5,428 nt of DNA from Burkholderiales bacterium. GTDB taxonomy: Bacteria; Pseudomonadota; Gammaproteobacteria; Burkholderiales; CAIKXV01. The notes under the pieces are model-generated. The model searched no databases, was not told where the DNA came from, and worked only from the letters and a program-made list of their open reading frames with translations. Shown here in pieces: positions 1-5,090 of the stretch (position 1 is its first letter; each line of letters opens with the position of its first letter). Made by a program: the position numbers and the translations under genes. The stretch covers positions 1 to 5,428 of the forward strand of contig JAIENF010000034.1 of the NCBI GenBank assembly GCA_019751575.1, read 5' to 3'.

Positions 1-629
1 AGTCCCTGGTTCCGAACGCGGAAGGTGAACAGCCCGTCGGCGCCCGTGATGGCGGGCTTCGCATCGGGATCGGTCACGTAATCGCGGATCACCCGTGCAC
101 CGGCCACGGGCCTGCCGTTGAACAGCACGCGCACGGTCATCTGTTCGTTCGCATGCTGGGGCAGGATCGGCTTGACCGGCACCACCTGCAGCACCTGGCC
201 GGGAATCGGCCCGAGGGGGGCCTTCAGCGGGCCGGCGAGGCGCACCGCGTACTTAATGAAGCGGCCGCTCTCCTTTGCATCAGGCACCTCGTCCCGGCCC
301 CGGCCTACCCACTTGCCGTCCGCCTGCCTGCTCCAGAATCCGTTGTCCAGCACCACGGCGATCACCGACGGCTTCGCCGACAGGTCGAGCAGGACCAGGT
401 GGTCCGTCTTGCGCAGGGCGGTCTTCACCGCGTTCCCGCTCGAGTCGAACGCACTCACCTCGCGGATGCGCTCGAAGCGTCGGATCATGTCGAGGTCCTC
501 GGCGCCATGGCCGTACACCACCGCCAGTTCCCCCGAACGCTGCGCCATCCAGACGCCATGGGCAGAAGCCTGCCCCATCGCAGACGCCAGCATCAATGCA
601 GCCAGCGCGCCTAACGGTCCACGTTTCAT
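1..629 (-). CDS. Exported DUF4198-family protein, putative transition-metal uptake component (C-terminus outside window)
   Basis: An open frame runs from ATG at 629 to the window edge, giving 209 residues without a stop. Residues 1-23 form a signal peptide: MKR, a hydrophobic core, then an ASA cleavage site, so the mature protein should be periplasmic and begin with His24 (HGVWM). Family-like features follow: a YGHG segment (His41) at 39-42, a FIKYAVRLAG segment near 124-133, a long proline-rich linker (about 134-158), and a beta-sandwich-like stretch with NGRPVAGARV (171-180) and TGADGLFTF (195-203), as in DUF4198/COG5266 proteins. That family is associated with nickel/cobalt uptake and TonB-dependent metal receptors; the exact metal is unknown here. 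A G-rich stretch lies just before the ATG, but the ribosome-binding site is not textbook. The start is supported by the signal peptide and a strong promoter about 55 nt upstream. Family call fairly confident; function inferred. Confidence 0.8.
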   Translation of the reverse strand, partial: MKRGPLGALAALMLASAMGQASAHGVWMAQRSGELAVVYGHGAEDLDMIRRFERIREVSAFDSSGNAVKTALRKTDHLVLLDLSAKPSVIAVVLDNGFWSRQADGKWVGRGRDEVPDAKESGRFIKYAVRLAGPLKAPLGPIPGQVLQVVPVKPILPQHANEQMTVRVLFNGRPVAGARVIRDYVTDPDAKPAITGADGLFTFRVRNQG

Positions 630-690
630 CCCGCCCCCCGGTTCTTCCCATGCACCCGCGGCGAAGTGCCGCTGATGCAACCCGGTGGCG

Positions 691-719
691 ATTATAGAGA
701 CGCCCTGTCACAAAGGCAA
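691..719 (-). promoter_or_regulatory. Sigma70-type promoter of the DUF4198 gene
   Basis: On the minus strand the -10 hexamer is a perfect TATAAT (691-696). Exactly 17 bp upstream is TTGCCT (714-719), which matches four of six bases of TTGACA. Transcription should start near 684, leaving a leader of about 55 nt before the ATG at 629. This is the only strong sigma70 match I found in the window, and it stands out against the GC-rich background. Confidence 0.72.
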
Positions 720-728
720 CATTGTTGC
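716..728. promoter_or_regulatory. Perfect 13-bp palindrome over the -35 element, candidate repressor operator
   Basis: GCAACATTGTTGC is a perfect inverted repeat (6-bp arms around one central base). It covers four of the six -35 bases of the DUF4198 promoter, so a bound protein would block RNA polymerase. On the minus strand the context is TGATGCAACAATGTTGCC. Given the downstream gene, a metal-sensing repressor such as a Fur-superfamily member is a reasonable guess, but I cannot identify the regulator from the site. Confidence 0.5.
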
Positions 729-794
729 ATCACCAGAAAGGCATCCGCGCAGGCCTGTGCGCGCCGGCACGGCGCCCCGGGGGTGCCCCTCGGA

Positions 795-1223
795 TCAGGA
801 CTGCAGCGCCTTCCGGTCGTTGAGCGCGAGCCAGCCACGCACGATGCGGTACGTCGCCCAGACGCCGAGTGCGAACATGCCAAGCGCCCAGGTGGCGAAG
901 CCGATCAGGACCAGCGTCAACGGCAGCGAGACCACCGCCACCAGGATGGACCAGAACGCCGCGTACCAGAAGGTGCGAATCTGCCAGCGGAAGTGCGACT
1001 CGAGCCACGTGCCGGCCACCTCCCCACGCTTCACGTAGTTGATCACCACGGCGATGATCGAAGGCCAGCCGAACAGGAACGAACCGATGATAGTCGCGGC
1101 GCCGAATGCGCCGAACACCAGCGACAATGCATGCAACCCGTACACGACATGCGCAAGCGTGACGAGCGACGGATCCGGGACGCTCGGCGTGGAACCCGCA
1201 GGGTTCATGGTCTCAGGCAGCAT
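795..1223 (-). CDS. Small DUF4870-like inner-membrane protein
   Basis: A 142-residue integral membrane protein. After a polar N-terminus (1-19) come hydrophobic segments at about 20-45 and 46-63, a conserved-looking amphipathic stretch at 62-86 (NYVKRGEVAGTWLESHFRWQ, then IRTFW), and further hydrophobic segments at about 87-125. It ends in YRIVRGWLALND. The ESHFRWQIRTFW block and the GWLALND ending are familiar from small DUF4870/Tic20-like proteins of betaproteobacteria, whose function is unknown. The ATG at 1223 is chosen because GGAAGGA (1229-1235) lies 5 nt upstream. The frame stays open to 1331, but that extension is polar, Arg/His-rich and lacks such a site; an internal ATG at 1208 is also possible. 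It lies 108 bp downstream of the exported-protein gene on the same strand, so co-transcription is possible but not shown. Confidence 0.75.
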   Translation of the reverse strand: MLPETMNPAGSTPSVPDPSLVTLAHVVYGLHALSLVFGAFGAATIIGSFLFGWPSIIAVVINYVKRGEVAGTWLESHFRWQIRTFWYAAFWSILVAVVSLPLTLVLIGFATWALGMFALGVWATYRIVRGWLALNDRKALQS

Positions 1224-1228
1224 GGCTT

Positions 1229-1235
1229 TCCTTCC
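1229..1235 (-). promoter_or_regulatory. Shine-Dalgarno that fixes the start of the DUF4870-like gene
   Basis: The minus strand reads GGAAGGA followed by five bases and then ATG at 1223. This favours that ATG over the longer open frame starting at 1331 and over the internal ATG at 1208. Confidence 0.6.
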
Positions 1236-1331
1236 ATCGTGGTGTCGGGCGTACCGGATGCACGCAGGTGCGCGCCCGGTCCGCCCGGGATGCAGCGTCG
1301 ACTGGCGTCCGTGCCCCTGCACGCCGTGCAC

Positions 1332-1841
1332 TCACCGCCCGGTGCCGAGCAGTATGTTCAGGTCGCTCAGGAGATCGGCCGCTGCAGCCTTGTCTGCAAT
1401 GTATACCGGGATGCGATGGTCGGTGGTCGATCCGACAAGGAACACGACCGAAACGATCCGCCCCTGCACCGCCACCGCCACCACCTGCCTCTGGTGCGCA
1501 AGCATCGCCTTCTGGATCGCCGCGTGCGCCGAGGGGTCGACGTCCAGCTGAAGCAGTTCCACCGTGCTTTCCGGATCCCGCTGCAGGCTCGCCGACCGCA
1601 GGGGCGCCGGCGGCAGCAACGGCGTGCGTGCGACGCAGTCAGGATCAGGATTGCCGCGGGCGATGCCCTGGCTCCAGTAGTCGAGCCGGGTCCGCTCCGA
1701 ATGAGGCACGCCGGAGAAGCAATGCAGGTGGAACGTCACCTCGAGCCCGTGGCTCGGCTGTGCGAACACGCTGCCGCCGATGAAGCCGGCCAGCAGGCCC
1801 GCCAGGGCGGCGATACGACGTAGGGTGGGGGAACGCGTCAT
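1332..1841 (-). CDS. Small exported protein resembling a stand-alone SecDF P1-head domain
   Basis: From ATG at 1841 the product is 169 residues. Residues 1-27 form a signal peptide (MTRSPTLRR, hydrophobic core, VFA cleavage site), so the mature protein of about 142 residues should be periplasmic. It has no further membrane segment. Residues 93-168 follow the pattern of the SecD P1 head: TVELLQLDVDPSA (93-105), a helix, VVAVAVQGRIVSVVFLVG (120-137) in the place of SecD 'lAivvdGrvvsaPvi', then a helix ADLLSDLNILLGTG ending the domain. The N-terminal half (28-92) is unassigned and holds the only mature cysteines, Cys41 and Cys69, a possible disulfide. No SecD or SecF membrane parts are nearby. 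The frame is open to an ATG at 1877, but only the 1841 start places the signal peptide correctly. The ribosome-binding site is weak. The domain assignment comes from recalled sequence pattern, not a search. Confidence 0.6.
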   Translation of the reverse strand: MTRSPTLRRIAALAGLLAGFIGGSVFAQPSHGLEVTFHLHCFSGVPHSERTRLDYWSQGIARGNPDPDCVARTPLLPPAPLRSASLQRDPESTVELLQLDVDPSAHAAIQKAMLAHQRQVVAVAVQGRIVSVVFLVGSTTDHRIPVYIADKAAAADLLSDLNILLGTGR

Positions 1842-1891
1842 GCGCTGTACTCGCGGGTAGGACGAGGGTGGGAGCATAGCGTGTCCGGATC

Positions 1892-1935
1892 GGCGCCTCC
1901 GGCGCCATGGACGCCCGCGGCACCGGGCACGCGGG
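1892..1935 (-). terminator. Two GC-rich stem-loops directly after tctA, candidate operon 3' end
   Basis: Immediately after the tctA stop (1936-1938), CCCGCG (1914-1919) pairs with CGCGGG (1930-1935) around a 10-nt loop. A second stem-loop follows, with GGCGCC arms at 1892-1897 and 1901-1906 around a 3-nt loop. Neither is followed by a T-tract on the minus strand, so this is not a classical intrinsic terminator. It may mark the TTT transcript end or protect its 3' end. Confidence 0.35.
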
Positions 1936-3441
1936 TCACCCCTCCTTCAGCGCCTCGCGGCTGCGGCTGAACGACGGCAGCACCACCAGCAGCAGGAGAA
2001 GGCCCGCGCAGACCAGGAACACCAGGCTGATCGGCCGCTGCACGAACACCCAGCCATCGCCTCCGGACACCAGCATCGCGCGCCGCAGGTTCTCTTCCAT
2101 CCGGCTGCCCAGCACGAAACCGAGCACCAGGGGGGCGGGCTCGCAGCCGAACTTCATGAACATCCATCCCATCAGGCCGAAGCCGAGCATGAACAGGATG
2201 GACTGCGGCGAGTTGGTCAGCGAATACACGCCGATGCAGCACAGCAGCAGCACGGTCGGATAGAGAAACCGGTACGGAACCTCGAGGATGCGGATCCAGA
2301 TGCCGACCAGGGGCAGGTTCATGATCAGCAGGAGCACGTTGCCGATCCACATGCTCGCAATCAGGCCCCAGAACAGCTCGGGCTGGTCGGTGACCACCTT
2401 GGAACTGGGCACGATGCCGTGGATCATCATCGCCCCGGCCATCATGGCCATGGTGGCGTTGGACGGCAGGCCCATGGTCAGCAGCGGGATGAATGACGTC
2501 TGCGAGCCGGCATTGTTCGCGCTTTCCGGCCCCGCGACGCCTTCGATCGCCCCCTTGCCGAATCGCGACGGGTCCTTCGCCAGCTTCTTCTCGAGCGTGT
2601 AGGACGCGAACGAACTGAGCATCCCGCCGCTGCCCGGCAGCACGCCGAGCGCCGAGCCGATCAGCGTGCCGCGCCAGATGGCCGGCGCGGACTGCTTCCA
2701 TTCCGACCGGGTGAGGCCGGCGCGGCCGATGTTGGTGATCGCCGATGGCTGGCCAGACCGGATGCGTCGCTCCAGGTTCGCGAGCACCTCGGCGATGCCG
2801 AACATGCCCGTGGCCAGGATCACGAAATCGATGCCGTCGGCAAGCATCGGAACGCCGAACACGTATCGCGGCGCCCCGGTGCTCAGGTCGGTGCCGACCA
2901 TGCCGAGGAACAGGCCGAGCAGCACCATTCCGATCGCGTTGAGCACCGAGCCGCTCGCCAGCACGACCGCAGCCACCAGCCCGAACACCATCAGCGAGAA
3001 GTATTCGACGGACGTGAAGGTCTTGACGAAGTCGGCGATGTAGATCGCCGCACCCGCGACGACCAGCGTGGCCACCGTGCCACCGACGAACGAGCCGATC
3101 GCGGACACGGCGAGGGCCGCGCCGGCACGGCCGTTCTTCGCCATCTGGTGGCCGTCCAGGCAGGTCACCACCGAGGACGCCTCCCCCGGCATGTTGAGCA
3201 GGATGGACGTGGTCGACCCCCCGTACTGGGAGCCATAGAAGATGCCCGCGAGCATGATCAGGGCCGTGACCGGCTCGAGGTAATAGGTGATCGGCAACAG
3301 CATCGCGATGGTGGTGACCGGACCCAGGCCTGGCAGCACGCCGATCAGCGTGCCCACCAGCACGCCGATGAGGCAGAACAGCAGGTTGGTCCAGCTGACC
3401 GCGACGGTGAAGCCCAGCCACAGGTTGTCGATCAGGTCCAT
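1936..3441 (-). CDS. tctA: TctA family large membrane subunit of a tripartite tricarboxylate transporter
   Basis: A 501-residue, highly hydrophobic protein of the usual TctA length with about ten or more membrane segments. It is the translocation subunit of a TTT secondary carrier in the inner membrane, taking solute delivered by the periplasmic Bug protein. Two related signature loops are visible, fitting the family's internal duplication: GVLPGLGP at 34-41 and GVLPGSGG at 266-273. Other hallmarks are YGGSTTSILLNMPGE (73-87), DGHQMAKNGRAGAAL (96-110), GPESANNA (304-311) and LLTMGLPSNATMA (320-332). The ATG directly abuts the tctB stop (TGAATG), and no convincing Shine-Dalgarno precedes it, so translation is probably coupled to tctB. 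No frameshift or missing motif is seen. The substrate cannot be read from this subunit; a carboxylate is expected from the family. Confidence 0.95.
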   Translation of the reverse strand: MDLIDNLWLGFTVAVSWTNLLFCLIGVLVGTLIGVLPGLGPVTTIAMLLPITYYLEPVTALIMLAGIFYGSQYGGSTTSILLNMPGEASSVVTCLDGHQMAKNGRAGAALAVSAIGSFVGGTVATLVVAGAAIYIADFVKTFTSVEYFSLMVFGLVAAVVLASGSVLNAIGMVLLGLFLGMVGTDLSTGAPRYVFGVPMLADGIDFVILATGMFGIAEVLANLERRIRSGQPSAITNIGRAGLTRSEWKQSAPAIWRGTLIGSALGVLPGSGGMLSSFASYTLEKKLAKDPSRFGKGAIEGVAGPESANNAGSQTSFIPLLTMGLPSNATMAMMAGAMMIHGIVPSSKVVTDQPELFWGLIASMWIGNVLLLIMNLPLVGIWIRILEVPYRFLYPTVLLLCCIGVYSLTNSPQSILFMLGFGLMGWMFMKFGCEPAPLVLGFVLGSRMEENLRRAMLVSGGDGWVFVQRPISLVFLVCAGLLLLLVVLPSFSRSREALKEG

Positions 3442-3894
3442 TCAGACGGGCCAGGTCCGGAACGGAATGCGCAGCACGAACACGAACAGAACCACCGCCG
3501 CGATCGACAGCCCGGCGGACAGCAGCGCGACCTCCTTCCAGCGCAGCTTCGGTTCGATCAGGCAGGCCACCGCCACCGTGACCAGCGAAGACAGCACGAG
3601 CCCGAGGTTGCCGATGGTCGCTGCGAACACGCCGAGCGCCGCGACGATGCCGAACACCGCGCGCGGCGATGCCGCTTCGATCGCCACGGTGCCGCGCAAC
3701 AGGGACCTGGCCAGCACCAGCGTGCCGACCAGCACCATCCCCCAGCAGACCAGGGCGGGCGCATAGCCCGGCCCCATCTCCTGTGCGCTGCCGACGGCGA
3801 GGCCCCGGCCGAACCAGAGCCCGAGGCCCCCGAGGCAGATGAACATCAGGCCTGCGCCGAGCCCCTGCCCGGCGCGCGTGCGCGAGACCTGCAC
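3442..3894 (-). CDS. tctB: TctB family small membrane subunit of a tripartite tricarboxylate transporter
   Basis: A 150-residue membrane protein with the typical TctB (DUF1468) layout. There is a first hydrophobic segment at about 11-28, the family loop MGPGYAP at 40-46, segments at about 47-66, 79-96, 97-112 and 121-141, and a C-terminal LRIPFRTWP. It is the poorly conserved partner of TctA in the inner membrane. The start is GTG at 3894, only 3 nt after the tctC stop. I prefer it because it places the first membrane segment normally and no better upstream start exists. The ribosome-binding site is weak, so reading through from tctC probably helps initiation. Its stop is immediately followed by the tctA ATG. 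Position between tctC and tctA strongly supports the call despite low expected sequence identity. Confidence 0.9.
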   Translation of the reverse strand: MQVSRTRAGQGLGAGLMFICLGGLGLWFGRGLAVGSAQEMGPGYAPALVCWGMVLVGTLVLARSLLRGTVAIEAASPRAVFGIVAALGVFAATIGNLGLVLSSLVTVAVACLIEPKLRWKEVALLSAGLSIAAVVLFVFVLRIPFRTWPV

Positions 3895-3897
3895 GGA

Positions 3898-4866
3898 TTA
3901 CTGCCGCTTGATGCCGTGTTCCTTCATGACCTTGCCCCACACCGCCACTTCCTTGCGGATGAAGTCGGTGTAGTTCTTCAGGTTCAGCCCGGGGATCGGC
4001 TGCACCCCGAGGGCGGCGATGCCTGCCGCAGCCTTGGGATCCTTGCCGGCGGCGGTGAACGCGTCATTGATGCGCACCACGATGTCCTGCGGCAGGTTCG
4101 CGGGGCCGGCCATCAGGAACCAGTTGGTGACCACCACGTCCGGGAAGCCGAGTTCGCGCATCGTCGGAATCTCGGGGAACTGCGGCGAGCGGTCCTGCGA
4201 CGTGACCGCGATGCCGCGGATCTCGCCGCCCTTCAGGCCGCCGACATGCGCGCCCAGCGTGTTCCACAGCGAAGCGACTTCGCCGGACACGATGCTCGCC
4301 TGCGCCTCGGGCGCCCCCTTGAACGGCACATGCGTCAGGCGCACGCCCGCTTCGCCCGCGAACAGCGCGCCGGTGAGATGGCCGACGCTGCCCGTGCCGC
4401 TGTTGGCAAACGTCTGCGGGGCCTTCTTCGCAGCCGCGACGAAATCCTGCACGGTCTTGATCGGGGACTTGGCGCTGACGGCGACCAGGATGGGCGCACC
4501 GCCGAACATGTACAGGTAGGTGAAGTCCTTCACCACGTCGTACGGGGGCTTCTCGAACAGGACCTGGGCGATGGCCGCCGGACCGGTCGTGGTCACCAGC
4601 AGCGTGTGGCCGTCTGCCGGTGCCTGGGCGACCACTGCGCTGCCGATCGATCCGCCCGCGCCGGGCCGGCTTTCGATGATCAGCTGGGTTCCCAGCGCCT
4701 TTTCGACGCGCTCCGTCGACAGGCGCATCAGCAGGTCGGAGGTGCCACCGGGGGTGAACGGATTGATGACACGGATGGGGCGCTCCGGCCACTTGGCCTG
4801 CGCGAAGACGGGCGCGGCAAGCGTGCAGGAAAGGGCGACCATCAGGGACTTGCTGGCGAAACGCAT
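3898..4866 (-). CDS. tctC: Bug/TctC-type periplasmic solute-binding protein of a tripartite tricarboxylate transporter
   Basis: A 322-residue protein of the usual Bug length. Residues 1-22 are a signal peptide with a VFA cleavage site before QAKWPERPIRVINPF. Cys14 sits in the hydrophobic core but lacks a proper lipobox, so a soluble periplasmic protein is expected. Family motifs are clear: PFTPGGTSDLLMR (36-48), whose Asp44 lies at the position that contacts the ligand in many Bug proteins; ESRPGAGGSIG (65-75); and APADGHTLL (82-90). Later come a NSGTGSVGH-type loop, LTHVPFKGAPEA, PTMRELG and the C-terminal helices. It delivers a small carboxylate to TctAB, but the identity is not readable from sequence. 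AAGGAG (4876-4881) lies 9 nt before this ATG and fixes the start. The frame stays open upstream to 5157, but that stretch is not signal-like and runs into the racemase gene. Confidence 0.95.
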   Translation of the reverse strand: MRFASKSLMVALSCTLAAPVFAQAKWPERPIRVINPFTPGGTSDLLMRLSTERVEKALGTQLIIESRPGAGGSIGSAVVAQAPADGHTLLVTTTGPAAIAQVLFEKPPYDVVKDFTYLYMFGGAPILVAVSAKSPIKTVQDFVAAAKKAPQTFANSGTGSVGHLTGALFAGEAGVRLTHVPFKGAPEAQASIVSGEVASLWNTLGAHVGGLKGGEIRGIAVTSQDRSPQFPEIPTMRELGFPDVVVTNWFLMAGPANLPQDIVVRINDAFTAAGKDPKAAAGIAALGVQPIPGLNLKNYTDFIRKEVAVWGKVMKEHGIKRQ

Positions 4867-4875
4867 CGAATGGAT

Positions 4876-4881
4876 CTCCTT
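4876..4881 (-). promoter_or_regulatory. Shine-Dalgarno of tctC
   Basis: AAGGAG on the minus strand lies 9 nt before the ATG at 4866. It decides the start against the longer open frame. It is the only clear ribosome-binding site of the tctCBA unit; tctB and tctA seem to rely on coupling. Confidence 0.65.
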
Positions 4882-4927
4882 GGGACGATACGGGTACGGA
4901 CGGCCATGAACGCCGCGACGGACGCAC

Positions 4928-4939
4928 CCTTGAGCAAGG
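4928..4939. promoter_or_regulatory. Short palindrome upstream of tctC, possible operator
   Basis: CCTTG (4928-4932) and CAAGG (4935-4939) form a 12-bp inverted repeat with a 2-bp centre, about 62 bp upstream of the tctC start. The 223-bp gap (4867-5089) would be the natural place for control of the transporter operon, but I find no convincing sigma70 or sigma54 promoter there. Chance occurrence is quite possible. Confidence 0.2.
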
Positions 4940-4982
4940 AGCGTTCCCGATCCGTGAAATCGTGGCGACACGCCGGTTGGCG

Positions 4983-5014
4983 GGCGCTGGCAAGGCCCAT
5001 GGCAGGGCAGCGCC
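4983..5014. repeat. 7-bp inverted repeat in the racemase-tctC gap
   Basis: GGCGCTG (4983-4989) pairs exactly with CAGCGCC (5008-5014) across an 18-nt loop that contains CCATGG. There is no T-tract on the minus strand. It could be a leader or intercistronic RNA structure, or just GC-rich chance. Confidence 0.25.
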
Positions 5015-5043
5015 GGCCGGAATCGGACGCCCATGCACCAGGA

Positions 5044-5090
5044 AAGGGCGCGTGCACCATGGTGGGGCACGTACCCTGCCCAGCGCCCTT
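5044..5090 (-). terminator. Inverted repeat at the racemase stop, weak terminator candidate
   Basis: AAGGGCGC (5044-5051) and GCGCCCTT (5083-5090) are perfect 8-bp complementary arms across a 31-nt loop. The loop holds a smaller stem (GTGC 5052-5055 with GCAC 5067-5070). On the minus strand the structure begins within the racemase stop codon and is followed only by TCC, so a U-tract is lacking. It may end or attenuate transcription between the racemase and tctC, or stabilise a processed 3' end. Confidence 0.3.

Larger units (their letters stand above)
673..732. repeat. 9-bp inverted repeat flanking the DUF4198 promoter core
   Basis: TGATGCAAC at 673-681 is the exact reverse complement of GTTGCATCA at 724-732, with 42 bp between the arms. 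The right arm overlaps the palindrome at the -35; the left arm lies just downstream of the predicted transcription start. The left arm therefore looks like a second, isolated half-site of the same operator. This would fit cooperative or extended binding, although a chance match is possible. Confidence 0.4.

Noticed and set aside
118..711. Several overlapping 140-185-codon frames on both strands in the DUF4198 region
   Set aside because: The frame from 629 to the window edge has a signal peptide and DUF4198-like motifs; the others show biased composition and no recognisable domain.
768..792. GC-rich hairpin (GGCGCCC with GGGTGCC) between the DUF4870-like gene and the DUF4198 promoter
   Set aside because: Short loop, one G-T pair and no T-tract on the minus strand; I cannot call it a terminator from sequence alone.
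666..1823. A 385-codon plus-strand open frame antisense to the DUF4870-like and exported-protein genes
   Set aside because: Composition is low-complexity Arg/Gln/His-rich with no motif or ribosome-binding site, and it spans two credible minus-strand genes and the gap between them.
1873..1878. TATGCT on the minus strand as a -10 for the exported-protein gene
   Set aside because: No -35-like hexamer at 16-18 bp upstream; that position falls in the GC stem-loop.
1838..3940. A 700-codon open frame on the same strand as tctAB in another reading frame
   Set aside because: Its translation is Arg/Pro/His/Ala-rich without domain pattern, while the overlapped frames encode clear TctA and TctB. It is a high-GC shadow.
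4064..5038. A 324-codon minus-strand open frame across tctC
   Set aside because: Out of frame with the well-conserved Bug protein; Arg/Gly/Pro-rich shadow.
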